Shown here in pieces: positions 16,826-25,649 of a DNA stretch of 64,000 nt (position 1 is its first letter; each line of letters begins with the position of its first letter). A program made the translations under genes and the position numbers. Source of the stretch: Betaproteobacteria bacterium (lineage in GTDB: Bacteria > Pseudomonadota > Gammaproteobacteria > Burkholderiales > SG8-39); NCBI GenBank assembly GCA_005881575.1, contig VBCA01000010.1, forward strand, positions 1 through 64,000, read 5' to 3'. The notes under the pieces were generated by a model. The model made no database searches, was not told the DNA's origin, and was given only the letters and a program-made list of their open reading frames with translations.

Positions 16826-19633
16826 ATGGACCGCATAAGCACCGCGCAGGCGGCGACGATGCCGGTTGAGTTCAAGCTGAACGGCAAGACCGTCGTCGGC
16901 CGCTCGGACGAGACCCTCATCGAGACGGCCAGGCATTACGGCATCGAGATCCCGCGCCTCTGCTACAAGGAAGGCATGCGGCCGGACGGCAACTGCCGCG
17001 CCTGCGTGGTCGAGATCAAGGGCGAGCGCGTGCTCGCGCCTTCGTGCTGCCGCTACCCCAAGGACGGGATGGAAGTGACGACCGACAACCCGCGCTCGGT
17101 CGCCAGCCAGAAGATGGTGCTCGAGCTCCTGCTCTCGGACATTCCCGAGAAGTCCTACACGCTCGATTCCGAGCTCGATCATTGGGCGAAAGCCCTGAAA
17201 GTCGGCAAGCCGCGCTTCGAAGCGCGGCGCCAGCCGAAGTCCGATCTCTCCCACTCGGCGATCGCGGTCAACCTCGATGCCTGCATCCAGTGCACGAGGT
17301 GCCTGCGCGCCTGCCGCGAGGAGCAGGTGAACGACGTCATCGGCTACGCGTTTCGCGGCGAGCATTCCAAGATCGTCTTCGATCTCGACGATCCCATGGG
17401 CGAGTCGACTTGCGTCGCTTGCGGCGAGTGCGTGCAGGCCTGCCCGACGGGCGCTTTGATGCCTGCGCGCGAAGTCGGCAAGATCCAGGCGGACAAAACG
17501 GTGGACTCGGTCTGTCCCTATTGCGGCGTCGGCTGCCTCCTCACCTACAACGTGACGGGCAACAAGATCCTCTGGGTGCAGGGCCGCGAAGGCCCCGCCA
17601 ACAGCAACCGCCTGTGCGTGAAGGGGCGCTACGGCTTCGACTACGTGCAGCACAAGCATCGTCTGACGAAGCCGCTGATCCGCAAGCCCGGCATTAAAAA
17701 GCACAAGGACTTCGTCGTCGACCCGGACAACTGGTCCCAGGTGTTCCGCGAGGCGAGCTGGGAGGAGGCGCTCGATTTTGCGGCGAAAGGCCTGCGCGAC
17801 ATCCGCGACAGGTACGGGAGAAAATCGCTCGCCGGCTTCGGCTCGGCGAAAGGCACGAACGAGGAGGCCTACCTCTTCCAGAAATTGGTGCGCACCGGCT
17901 TCGGCTCGAACAACGTCGACCACTGCACGCGCCTGTGCCATGCATCGTCGGTCGCCGCGCTGATGGAAGGCATCAACTCCGGTGCGGTGTCGAACCAGGT
18001 GCGCGACGTGATGAAGGCGGAAGTGATCTTCCTTATCGGCGCGAATCCCACGGTCAATCACCCCGTCGCAGCCACCTGGATGAAAAACGCCGCGAAGGCG
18101 GGAGTAAAGCTGATCGTCGCCGATCCGCGCCGCAGCGACCTCGCGCGCCACGCGACCTACAACCTGCAGTTCAATGCCGACACCGACGTCGCGCTGCTCA
18201 ACGCGATGCTGCACACGATCGTCGAGGAGGGCCTCGCGAACGAGGCATTTATCCGCGATCGCACTTCGGGGTACGAAGCTCTGGCCGAGAACGTGAAGAA
18301 GTTTTCCCCGGAAGCGATGGCCCCCGTCTGCGGGATCGACGCAAAGACGATTCGCGAAGTCGCGCGCCTGTACGCGACGTCGAGGGCTTCGATCATCATG
18401 TGGGGCATGGGGATCTCGCAGCACGTGCACGGCACCGACAACGCGAGGTGCCTGATCGCGCTCGCGCTCGCGACCGGCCAGATCGGAAAGCCGGGGTCGG
18501 GCCTGCATCCCCTGCGCGGGCAGAACAACGTGCAAGGGGCGTCGGACTCCGGATTGATCCCGATGTTCTATCCTGATTACCAGCGCGTCGCCACACCCGA
18601 AGCGAAGGCGCGGTTCGAGAAATTGTGGGGCATGGAGCTCGATCCGAAACCCGGCCTGACCGTGGTCGAGATCATGCACGCGGCGAAGAAAAGGGAAATC
18701 CGCGCCATGTACATCATGGGCGAGAACCCGGCGATGTCCGACCCCGACGTCGATCACGCGCGCGAGGCGCTCGCCGCGCTCGACCACATGGTGGTGCAGG
18801 ACATCTTCCTCACTGAAACGGCTTATCTCGCCGACGTCGTGCTGCCGGCGACCGCGTGGCCGGAAAAGGTCGGCACCGTCACCAACACCGACCGCATGGT
18901 GCAGCTCGGAAGAAAAGCGATCGAGCCCCCGGGCGAAGCGAAGGAGGACCTCTGGCTCATCAACGAGCTCGCCAGGCGCATGGGACTTCCCTGGAACTAC
19001 ACGCATCCGCGCGAAGTGTTCGACGAGATGCGCCAGTGCATGGACTCGATCGCGGGAATCACCTGGGAGCGCCTCGAGCGCGAGTCCTCCGTCACTTATC
19101 CGTGCGAGAAAGAAGGCGACCCGGGCGAGCCCGTCGTATTCGTCACGCATTTCCCTACGACCACGGGCCGCGGCAAGTTCGTTCCCGCGGACCTGATCTC
19201 GGCGGCGGAGCGCCCGGACGATCACTATCCGATGGTGCTCATCACAGGCCGCCAGCTCGAGCACTGGCACACCGGCGCGATGACGCGCCGCGCGACCGTG
19301 CTCGACCACATCGAGCCCGAGCCCGTGGCGTCATTCCATCCGCTCGACCTTGACAAGGTGGGCGCCAAGCCGGGTGATATCGTCACGGTGGAATCGCGCC
19401 GCGGAAAGATTTCGCTCTACGCGCGCGCCGACGACGGCACGCCGGTTGGCGCGGTGTTTATCCCGTTCTGTTACTACGAAGCGGCCGCCAATCTGCTCAC
19501 GAACCCCGTGCTCGATCCGGTCGGGAAGATCCCGGAGTTCAAGTACTGTGCGGTGAAAGTCGCGAAAGGCGGGCCGACGCCGGTGCACTCGAGCTTCGGC
19601 GGCGGCGTTCTGCTCGCCGTCGCGCAGAAGTAA
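16826..19633 (+). CDS. fdh1A: NAD-dependent formate dehydrogenase, alpha (molybdenum/tungsten) subunit
   Basis: 935 residues, 16 bases after the beta subunit and preceded by GAGAGGTGA. Domain order: N-terminal [2Fe-2S] ferredoxin domain (CYKEGMRPDGNCRAC ... SCC), two [4Fe-4S] motifs (CIQCTRCLRAC and CVACGECVQACP), then the formate dehydrogenase body opening with VCPYCGVGC, a further [4Fe-4S]. The metal ligand is Cys371 in DHCTRLCHAS, where E. coli FdhF has selenocysteine; the following His is conserved. The C-terminal molybdopterin-binding part (GRQLEHWHTGAMTRR) is present. It oxidises formate to CO2. Mo or W cannot be told from the sequence, though the two-subunit form is tungsten-dependent in Methylorubrum. 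Confidence 0.9.
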   Translation: MDRISTAQAATMPVEFKLNGKTVVGRSDETLIETARHYGIEIPRLCYKEGMRPDGNCRACVVEIKGERVLAPSCCRYPKDGMEVTTDNPRSVASQKMVLELLLSDIPEKSYTLDSELDHWAKALKVGKPRFEARRQPKSDLSHSAIAVNLDACIQCTRCLRACREEQVNDVIGYAFRGEHSKIVFDLDDPMGESTCVACGECVQACPTGALMPAREVGKIQADKTVDSVCPYCGVGCLLTYNVTGNKILWVQGREGPANSNRLCVKGRYGFDYVQHKHRLTKPLIRKPGIKKHKDFVVDPDNWSQVFREASWEEALDFAAKGLRDIRDRYGRKSLAGFGSAKGTNEEAYLFQKLVRTGFGSNNVDHCTRLCHASSVAALMEGINSGAVSNQVRDVMKAEVIFLIGANPTVNHPVAATWMKNAAKAGVKLIVADPRRSDLARHATYNLQFNADTDVALLNAMLHTIVEEGLANEAFIRDRTSGYEALAENVKKFSPEAMAPVCGIDAKTIREVARLYATSRASIIMWGMGISQHVHGTDNARCLIALALATGQIGKPGSGLHPLRGQNNVQGASDSGLIPMFYPDYQRVATPEAKARFEKLWGMELDPKPGLTVVEIMHAAKKREIRAMYIMGENPAMSDPDVDHAREALAALDHMVVQDIFLTETAYLADVVLPATAWPEKVGTVTNTDRMVQLGRKAIEPPGEAKEDLWLINELARRMGLPWNYTHPREVFDEMRQCMDSIAGITWERLERESSVTYPCEKEGDPGEPVVFVTHFPTTTGRGKFVPADLISAAERPDDHYPMVLITGRQLEHWHTGAMTRRATVLDHIEPEPVASFHPLDLDKVGAKPGDIVTVESRRGKISLYARADDGTPVGAVFIPFCYYEAAANLLTNPVLDPVGKIPEFKYCAVKVAKGGPTPVHSSFGGGVLLAVAQK

Positions 19634-19666
19634 GCATCGAAAGCGTAGTTTCTGACTGGCATCTGA

Positions 19667-19700
19667 GGGGCGAAACCCCGAGTGGCCGGGGCTTTTGTTT
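19667..19700 (+). terminator. Terminator with a competing hairpin after formate dehydrogenase
   Basis: CCCCG (19676-19680) pairs with CGGGG (19687-19691), followed by CTTTTGTTTT, a plausible rho-independent terminator. The same CCCC can instead pair with GGGG at 19667-19670 around CGAAA. The two hairpins exclude each other. Most likely this is a simple terminator, but an attenuator reading is possible. Confidence 0.5.
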
Positions 19701-19721
19701 TCGGACAGCGCCGCCTGTATC

Positions 19722-19735
19722 TTGATTTCCGTCAA
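19722..19735 (+). promoter_or_regulatory. Fnr-type box upstream of fhs
   Basis: TTGATTTCCGTCAA. A TATAGT -10 element lies at 19759-19764, 30.5 bp from the box centre, so the box sits near -42 relative to a start around 19771. The spacing equals that at oxc. Confidence 0.75.
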
Positions 19736-19817
19736 TGTTCGCGCAATCGCGCAACCCTTATAGTGTCTCGCCCATAAAATCAAACACGATGCTGTCCCGC
19801 AGCAGAAGGACCCGTAG

Positions 19818-21488
19818 ATGGCCTCCGACATCGAAATCGCACAGAAAGCCAAGCTCGAGCGCATTTCCAAGATCGCTCTTGCGAAGCTCGGCATTCCCGA
19901 AAAGCACCTCGAGCCCTACGGGCATTTCAAGGCGAAGGTGTCGCTCGGATACCTGGACGGGCTCAAGACGCGTCCGAACGCGAAGCTGGTCCTGGTGACG
20001 GCGATGACGCCCACGCCCGCGGGCGAGGGCAAGACGACCACCACCGTGGGGTTGGGCGATGCGCTCAATCACATCGGCAAGAAAGCGATGATCTGCCTGC
20101 GCGAGCCTTCCCTCGGGCCGGTGTTCGGCATGAAAGGCGGCGCCGCCGGCGGCGGCTACGCGCAGGTCGTGCCCATGGAGGACATCAACCTGCACTTCAC
20201 CGGCGACTTCAACGCCATCGCGCTCGCGAACAACCTGCTCGCGGCGATGCTCGACAACCACATCCATCACGGGAACGAATTGGGAATCGACGTGCGGCGC
20301 ATCGCGTGGAGGCGAGTGGTGGACATGAACGACCGCGCCCTGCGCGACATCACAGTGAGCCTCGGCGGCCCGGGCAACGGCTATCCGCGCCAGGACGGAT
20401 TCGACATCGTGGTCGCCTCCGAGGTCATGGCGATCTTCTGCTTGTCCACCTCGCTCGACGATCTCAAGGAGCGCCTCGGCAAGATCGTGATCGGCTACAC
20501 GCGCGAGCTGAAGCCGGTGCTCGCCCGCGATCTGCAGGCCCACGGCGCGATGACCGTGCTCTTGAAGGACGCGATCAAGCCGAACCTCGTGCAGACGCTC
20601 GAGAACAATCCCGCCTTCATCCACGGCGGCCCGTTCGCCAACATCGCGCACGGCTGCAACTCCGTGATCGCGACGAGCTCGGCGATGAAGCTCGCGGATT
20701 ACGTGGTCACCGAAGCCGGCTTCGGCGCGGACCTCGGCGCGGAGAAGTTCGTCGACATCAAGTGCCGCAAATCGGGCTTGCGGCCCTCTGCCGCCGTGAT
20801 CGTGGCGACGGTTCGCGCAATTAAATACCACGGCGGCGCCGACCTCAAGACCATCACGCAGGAGAACCTGCAGGCGCTGGAAAAAGGCCTCACCAACCTG
20901 GAGCGCCACGTCGAGAACGTGCAGAAGAACTACGGTATTCCCTGCGTGGTCTCGATCAACCGTTTCAATCACGACACCCAGGGAGAGCTCGATCTGCTCA
21001 AGTCGCGGATCGCGAAGCTCGGCGCCAAAGTCGTGCTCGCGACGCATTGGGGCGACGGCGGCAAGGGCGCAGCGGAGCTCGCGCGCATCGCGGTCGAGCT
21101 CTGCGAGAGCAAAGGCAACTTCCGGTTCGTGTACGAGGACGAGGATACGCTCTGGGAGAAGATCAACAAGATCGCGAAGAAGATCTACCGCGCGAGCGAA
21201 GTGACCGCGGACGGCAAGGTGCGGGCCCAGATCAAGAAGCTCCAGGACGACGGGTACGGGCGCTATCCGGTGTGCGTGGCGAAGACCCAGTATTCCTTCT
21301 CGACCGATGCGCAGCTGCGTGCGGCGCCCTCGAACCACGTCGTCAACGTGCGCGAAGTGCGGCTGGCGGCGGGCGCCGAGTTCATCGTGATGATCTGCGG
21401 GGATATCATGACGATGCCGGGGCTCCCCAAGGTGCCTTCGGCGGTCAAGATCGACCTCGTCGACGGGAAAGTCGTCGGACTGTTCTGA
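19818..21488 (+). CDS. fhs: Formate-tetrahydrofolate ligase
   Basis: 556 residues, the usual family length. The P-loop-like [12 protein letters not shown] near residue 70, the [18 protein letters not shown] segment and FTGDFNAI are diagnostic. The enzyme joins formate to tetrahydrofolate with ATP to give 10-formyl-THF. Beside formate dehydrogenase and the oxalate genes it offers the assimilatory route for formate released from formyl-CoA. Its own Fnr-type promoter lies upstream, after a terminator that separates it from the dehydrogenase operon. Confidence 0.95.
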   Translation: MASDIEIAQKAKLERISKIALAKLGIPEKHLEPYGHFKAKVSLGYLDGLKTRPNAKLVLVTAMTPTPAGEGKTTTTVGLGDALNHIGKKAMICLREPSLGPVFGMKGGAAGGGYAQVVPMEDINLHFTGDFNAIALANNLLAAMLDNHIHHGNELGIDVRRIAWRRVVDMNDRALRDITVSLGGPGNGYPRQDGFDIVVASEVMAIFCLSTSLDDLKERLGKIVIGYTRELKPVLARDLQAHGAMTVLLKDAIKPNLVQTLENNPAFIHGGPFANIAHGCNSVIATSSAMKLADYVVTEAGFGADLGAEKFVDIKCRKSGLRPSAAVIVATVRAIKYHGGADLKTITQENLQALEKGLTNLERHVENVQKNYGIPCVVSINRFNHDTQGELDLLKSRIAKLGAKVVLATHWGDGGKGAAELARIAVELCESKGNFRFVYEDEDTLWEKINKIAKKIYRASEVTADGKVRAQIKKLQDDGYGRYPVCVAKTQYSFSTDAQLRAAPSNHVVNVREVRLAAGAEFIVMICGDIMTMPGLPKVPSAVKIDLVDGKVVGLF

Positions 21489-21527
21489 ACGACGCGGGCA
21501 GCGGGGCCAAAGGGAGGACACCGCCAA

Positions 21528-22268
21528 ATGCAAGAGCTTCTGACGTCGCAGTTCTGGCTCGGCCTCGGAGCCATCATCTGGGTCAACATCATCCTGTCCG
21601 GCGACAACGCCGTCGTGATCGCGCTCGCCGCGCGCTCGTTGCCGAGGCACCAGCAGAACAAGGCGATCATCTGGGGTGCGGGTGCGGCGGTGGTGTTGCG
21701 CATCGTGCTCACCATCGTCGCGGTCGAGTTGCTGAAGCTTTCCTACCTCAAGCTCCTGGGCGGCGCGCTCCTGTTCTGGATCGCGGTGAAGCTGCTGGTT
21801 CCGGAGGATGGCGGCGGCGACGGCGTCAAGTCGAGCTCGAACCTGCTGGCGGCAATCAAGACCATCCTGATCGCGGACCTGGTGATGAGCCTGGACAATG
21901 TCATCGCGGTGGCCGCGGTGGCAAAGGGCAGCATCTCGCTGCTGGTGCTCGGCCTAGTGATCAGCATTCCGCTGGTGGTTTTCGGCGCGACCATGCTGAT
22001 GAAGATCATGGAGACCTATCCGGTGATCGTCACGGTCGGGGCCGCGCTGATCGGCTATGTATCGGGCGAGATGCTGGTGACCGACCCGGTCGTGATCGGG
22101 TGGTTCAGGGCCCAAGCCCGGTGGATGATTGACGTCGAGCTCTTTACGGGCTTCGGTCACAAGTTCGAGCTGTCGATGGCCGGTTTGATCGGCGCGGTTC
22201 TGGTGGTGGGGATCGGCAAGTGGCTCGCAAGGCGCAAGCCGTCGATTCCAGAGAACGAAAATATCTGA
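21528..22268 (+). CDS. TerC/YjbE family integral membrane protein
   Basis: 246 residues with seven or so membrane segments. The two family motifs with acidic residues inside membrane helices are present: SGDNAVVIA near residue 25 and MSLDNVIA near 125. TerC/YjbE proteins are linked to metal (often manganese) export and tellurite resistance. The gene starts 39 bases after fhs with GGGAGG upstream, so it is probably cotranscribed. I see no yybP-ykoY-type riboswitch in the short spacer. A role in oxalate metabolism is not evident; metal release by oxalate handling is only a guess. Confidence 0.85.
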   Translation: MQELLTSQFWLGLGAIIWVNIILSGDNAVVIALAARSLPRHQQNKAIIWGAGAAVVLRIVLTIVAVELLKLSYLKLLGGALLFWIAVKLLVPEDGGGDGVKSSSNLLAAIKTILIADLVMSLDNVIAVAAVAKGSISLLVLGLVISIPLVVFGATMLMKIMETYPVIVTVGAALIGYVSGEMLVTDPVVIGWFRAQARWMIDVELFTGFGHKFELSMAGLIGAVLVVGIGKWLARRKPSIPENENI

Positions 22269-22312
22269 TGCCTCCGCTCTCTTCATCGGAGGCGAAATCG
22301 GGCACGATTGCT

Positions 22313-22342
22313 TTGACTGTCGGCTGATCGTTCGAATATACT
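22313..22342 (+). promoter_or_regulatory. Sigma-70 promoter of the OxlT-like transporter
   Basis: TTGACT (22313-22318), an 18-base spacer and TATACT (22337-22342), five of six matches at each hexamer. This is the best plain promoter in the oxalate region. No TTGAT-N4-RTCAA box is present, so the transporter may be expressed independently of the Fnr-type regulator. Confidence 0.65.
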
Positions 22343-22411
22343 GCCTCGCGCGTAGCGGAATTGAGTTCGGCCGGCCCGGGTCGGGAAAATCGTTTGGTCG
22401 AGGAGGAGCAG

Positions 22412-23680
22412 ATGAGCTCAGTTGCACAGGAAGTGCTGGGGGTTACCGCTAGACCGACGTACCGGTGGGTGCAATTGGTGATCGGCATCGTCTGCATGGC
22501 GATGATCGCCAACCTGCAATACGGGTGGACTCTTTTCGTCAATCCGATCGACGCGAAATATCACTGGGGGCGCGCCGCGATTCAGGTCGCGTTTTCCGTG
22601 TTCGTTCTGCTGGAAACCTGGCTGGTTCCCGTGGAAGGGTACCTGGTCGACCGCTTCGGCCCACGGCTCGTCGTTCTGGTCGGAGGCATTCTTTGCGGCA
22701 TCGCCTGGGCGATGAACGCTTATGCCGATTCGCTCATGTTCCTGTACGTCGCGGCGGCGGTAGGCGGTCTCGGGGCCGGGGCGGTATACGGGACGTGCGT
22801 CGGCAACGCCCTGAAGTGGTTTCCGGATCGGCGCGGACTCGCCGCAGGACTGACGGCGGCGGGATTCGGCGCCGGGTCCGCGCTGACCATCGTCCCGATA
22901 GCGGCGATGATCAAGTCCAGCGGCTACGAATCGACGTTCCTGTATTTTGGCGTCGGCCAAGGCGTCATCGTGGTGGTGCTGTCCCTGATATTGGCCGCGC
23001 CGAAGAAAGGCGAGGTTCCTGAGTCGAAGAAAGTTCTGCAGACGCGCCGCCAATTCCGGCCGATGGAAGTCCTAAAGCAGCCCACGTTCTGGGTCATGTA
23101 CGTCATGTTCGTCCTGGTCGGCGCCGGCGGCCTGATGGCCACCGCCCAGCTCGCGCCGATCGCCAAGGACTTCAAGATCGCGGAAATTCCTGTGAGTCTG
23201 GTCGGAATCACGCTTCCAGCGCTTACCTTCGCGCTCGCGATCGACCGGATTCTCAACGGCATCACGCGGCCGTTCTTCGGCTGGGTTTCGGACAACATCG
23301 GCCGCGAATTGACCATGCTGATAGCCTTCGCGCTCGAGGCGATCGGGATCATGGCCCTGAGCATGTTCGGACGCGACCCGGTCACCTTCGTTCTGCTCAC
23401 AGGGTTGGTGTTTTTCGCCTGGGGCGAGATCTACAGCCTGTTTCCCTCCACCTCGGCCGATGCCTTTGGTACCGAGTACGCGACGACGAACGCGGGGATG
23501 CTTTACACGGCGAAGGGAACGGCATCGCTGTTGGTGCCCTTTGGCAATGTTCTGGCGTCTGCGACCGGCAGCTGGACCAGCGTCTTCGTCGTGGCGAGCG
23601 CCATGAATGCCGTTGCCGCGCTCATGGCCTGGTTTGTTCTCAAGCCGATTCGCCACAAGTTCATGGAGAAGGTCACCTAG
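22412..23680 (+). CDS. oxlT: Oxalate:formate antiporter-like MFS transporter (OxlT family)
   Basis: 422 residues with twelve predicted membrane segments. ATG 22412 follows GAGGAGGAGC. It resembles OxlT: the segment DRILNGITRPFFGWVSDNIGRE gives membrane arginines at 279 and 286, one of which should match the OxlT substrate arginine, and GMLYTAKGTASLL puts Lys368 where OxlT has its essential lysine. OxlT exchanges oxalate for formate, which both feeds oxc/frc and creates a proton gradient. Here formate can also be oxidised or assimilated, so net import is possible. Context (fdh, fhs, oxc, frc) supports oxalate as substrate; another dicarboxylate is the alternative. Confidence 0.8.
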   Translation: MSSVAQEVLGVTARPTYRWVQLVIGIVCMAMIANLQYGWTLFVNPIDAKYHWGRAAIQVAFSVFVLLETWLVPVEGYLVDRFGPRLVVLVGGILCGIAWAMNAYADSLMFLYVAAAVGGLGAGAVYGTCVGNALKWFPDRRGLAAGLTAAGFGAGSALTIVPIAAMIKSSGYESTFLYFGVGQGVIVVVLSLILAAPKKGEVPESKKVLQTRRQFRPMEVLKQPTFWVMYVMFVLVGAGGLMATAQLAPIAKDFKIAEIPVSLVGITLPALTFALAIDRILNGITRPFFGWVSDNIGRELTMLIAFALEAIGIMALSMFGRDPVTFVLLTGLVFFAWGEIYSLFPSTSADAFGTEYATTNAGMLYTAKGTASLLVPFGNVLASATGSWTSVFVVASAMNAVAALMAWFVLKPIRHKFMEKVT

Positions 23681-23750
23681 CCGATTCGAAATCCGCTCCG
23701 GGGTACTTGAGGGTGTCAGTCGGCAGCACCGCGCAGATTTCTTCGTACTG

Positions 23751-23764
23751 TTGATCGAAATCAA
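23751..23764 (+). promoter_or_regulatory. Perfect Fnr-type box upstream of the reductase gene
   Basis: TTGATCGAAATCAA is a perfect palindromic TTGAT-N4-ATCAA. TAACAC begins 29.5 bp from the centre (23787) but matches the -10 consensus only weakly. The box lies 110 bases before the start of the gene at 23875. Confidence 0.65.
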
Positions 23765-23874
23765 TTCCTGCAGGACGCGTCCTTCGTAACACTGTGTCGA
23801 CTGCAAGAACCGCGCCGGTCGCGAGAAAGTCATAGCGCCCTTGCAAAGCCGATACGGACAGTGGGCGGGTTCGC

Positions 23875-24879
23875 ATGAGAATCTGCGTAGTAGGTGCAGG
23901 AGCGATCGGCGGCTATTTGGCAGTGGAGCTGGCAGCCGCCGGTCACGACGTGACGATCATAGCTCGCGGATCGCACCTGGATGCGATCCGGAAACACGGC
24001 CTCCGCCTCGTGTATCGGGACGGCGCAGAGCATACCGCGCATCTGCCGGGCACCAGCAGCTTTGCGGATGCAGGACAGCACGATCTGGTCATCGTCGCTC
24101 TGAAAGCGCACCAGATCCCGGCGGTCGCCGCTGAGATCCCGCGGCTGTTCCACGAACTCACGACCGTCCTGACGCTGCAAAACGGCATTCCGTGGTGGTA
24201 CTTCCACGGCGTAGGCGGGCGTCACGAGGGCCACGCGCTGCAAACGGTCGATCCGGGAGGCTCCATCGCCCGGCATATCGAGTCGAGGAGAGTCATCCAC
24301 AGTGTCGTGTATCCAGCCGCGGAAGTGACGGCGCCGGGCGTGATTCATCACCATGAAGGCAACCGCTTCCCGGTGGGCGAGCTCGACAACCGGGTGACTG
24401 AGCGAGTGCAGAAGGTATCCCAGCTGCTGATCGACGCTGGCTTCAAGTCGCCTGTTTTGACCGACACGCGCGGGGAAGTATGGTTGAAGCTTCTCGGTAA
24501 CGTGGCGTTCAATCCGATCAGCGCCCTGGCTCACGCGACGGTCATCGATATGTGCCGGTATTCCCTGACCAGAAATCTGATCAGCGACATGATGCGGGAG
24601 GCGCAAGCGGTGGCCGAAGCCCTAGGCGCCAGCATCCGGCTGCCCATCGAACGCAGGATCTCTGGCGCCGAAAAGCTGGGTCAACACAAGATGTCCATGC
24701 TTCAAGACGTCGAGGCCGGACGGGAATTGGAGACCGATGCCCTGGTCGGGGCGGTCGCGGAGCTCGGCGAATTGACCGGAGTCCCGACTCCGTCGATCAA
24801 GGCGCTCTACGCCTGTGTCAAGTTACTCGACAAAACCATGCAAGGGGCAGGCGCGCCTCTGAGATTTACGCGCACTTGA
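23875..24879 (+). CDS. Ketopantoate reductase (ApbA/PanE) family protein
   Basis: 334 residues. The N-terminal Rossmann motif VVGAGAIGGYLA binds NADP. KLLGNVAFNPISALA carries the conserved lysine, and SMLQDVEAGRELETDALVG is the family C-terminal signature. True 2-dehydropantoate reductase makes pantoate for CoA, but many family members reduce other 2-oxoacids. Its place between the OxlT-like transporter and oxc, behind a perfect Fnr-type box, ties it to oxalate metabolism. Two readings are open: extra CoA supply for oxalyl-CoA/formyl-CoA chemistry, or reduction of a 2-oxoacid such as glyoxylate. I cannot choose from the sequence. Confidence 0.82.
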   Translation: MRICVVGAGAIGGYLAVELAAAGHDVTIIARGSHLDAIRKHGLRLVYRDGAEHTAHLPGTSSFADAGQHDLVIVALKAHQIPAVAAEIPRLFHELTTVLTLQNGIPWWYFHGVGGRHEGHALQTVDPGGSIARHIESRRVIHSVVYPAAEVTAPGVIHHHEGNRFPVGELDNRVTERVQKVSQLLIDAGFKSPVLTDTRGEVWLKLLGNVAFNPISALAHATVIDMCRYSLTRNLISDMMREAQAVAEALGASIRLPIERRISGAEKLGQHKMSMLQDVEAGRELETDALVGAVAELGELTGVPTPSIKALYACVKLLDKTMQGAGAPLRFTRT

Positions 24880-24899
24880 GCGGACCCTCCGGGTGCCGC

Positions 24900-25505
24900 T
24901 CAGGCGACTCGTTGCCTGAGGCGGGAGAGCGTCTCCGGGGTGAGATTTAGATAGGACGCCAGCTCTTTCTTGGGTATGCGGCCGACCAGGTCCTGGTGCT
25001 TGCGCATGAAACGCGCAAGGCGCCCGGGGGCGTCGAGCAGATGAAGCGTGATCGTGTGCGCCATCACCTCGGACATCAGCCGCATGACCTCGTATTCGAA
25101 GCGCAGCTTCATGTCGATGTGGCGTTCGAGGAACTCGACCCAGTGCGGCATGGACAGGCGCGCCACGCGGACCTTGGTGACCGCCGCGATGCTGTAGGGG
25201 ATGGGGGTCTTCATCCGCCACGCGGCGTAGGAGGTGTCCATGTCGGTCTCGGCCGCGAAGCGCAGTATCATCTCCTTTCCCTGAGGATTGCTCACGACGC
25301 GCTTCAGGATCCCGTCCAGGATGAAGAACTGCTCCATGCTCGTGCTGCCCTGGCGCACCAGCGGCTCGCCCTTCCTGTACTCTGAGACCTCCAGCAGCGG
25401 CTCCAGATCGTTCCAGGCGGACGCGGGCATTTCGCGCAGGATCAGGTTCTGCTTGAGCTGCAGCCGGATGGTGTTGACCTGCGGGTGATTGACGATCGCC
25501 GACAC
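24900..25505 (-). CDS. Crp/Fnr family transcriptional regulator, divergent from oxc
   Basis: 201 residues from a GTG at 25505. The N-terminal part is a cyclic-nucleotide-binding-like beta-barrel ([10 protein letters not shown] ... [11 protein letters not shown]), followed by a long dimer helix and a C-terminal helix-turn-helix ([23 protein letters not shown]). The recognition helix has Glu191, Ser194 and Arg195, the E-x-x-S-R set by which Fnr reads TTGAT. There is no cysteine anywhere, so an Fnr-style iron-sulfur oxygen sensor is excluded, and the barrel lacks the usual cAMP contacts. It most likely binds a metabolite and activates the four box-bearing promoters nearby. It ends right after the recognition helix, shorter than Fnr. 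Confidence 0.85.
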   Translation of the reverse strand: MSAIVNHPQVNTIRLQLKQNLILREMPASAWNDLEPLLEVSEYRKGEPLVRQGSTSMEQFFILDGILKRVVSNPQGKEMILRFAAETDMDTSYAAWRMKTPIPYSIAAVTKVRVARLSMPHWVEFLERHIDMKLRFEYEVMRLMSEVMAHTITLHLLDAPGRLARFMRKHQDLVGRIPKKELASYLNLTPETLSRLRQRVA

Positions 25506-25547
25506 GGGCAGGACCTGCCGCGAAAGGGCTCAATTAAGCGGGAATTA

Positions 25548-25561
25548 TTGATCGCAGTCAA
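25548..25561 (+). promoter_or_regulatory. Fnr-type box upstream of oxc
   Basis: TTGATCGCAGTCAA lies between the divergent regulator gene and oxc. TAGACT at 25585-25590 is 30.5 bp from the box centre, the same spacing as at fhs, giving a start near 25597 and a leader of about 50 bases. On the opposite strand no -10 element stands at the matching distance. Confidence 0.75.
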
Positions 25562-25649
25562 GGTGGAAAGGTCCTTAACAATCCTAGACTTTGGGTTCGA
25601 ATCGACCCCGGTGCTTATCCGGCCGGGCACTGCACGCAAGGAGACCATC

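Noticed and set aside
23681-23740. Short open frames in the spacer between the OxlT-like gene and the reductase gene
   Set aside because: They run across the spacer by chance. The only supported element there is the Fnr-type box at 23751-23764.
25507-25519. GGCAGG-A-CCTGCC palindrome just upstream of the Crp/Fnr-family regulator's start codon
   Set aside because: Six-base arms in GC-rich DNA are expected by chance, and no second copy was seen. It could be an autoregulatory site, but nothing supports that.
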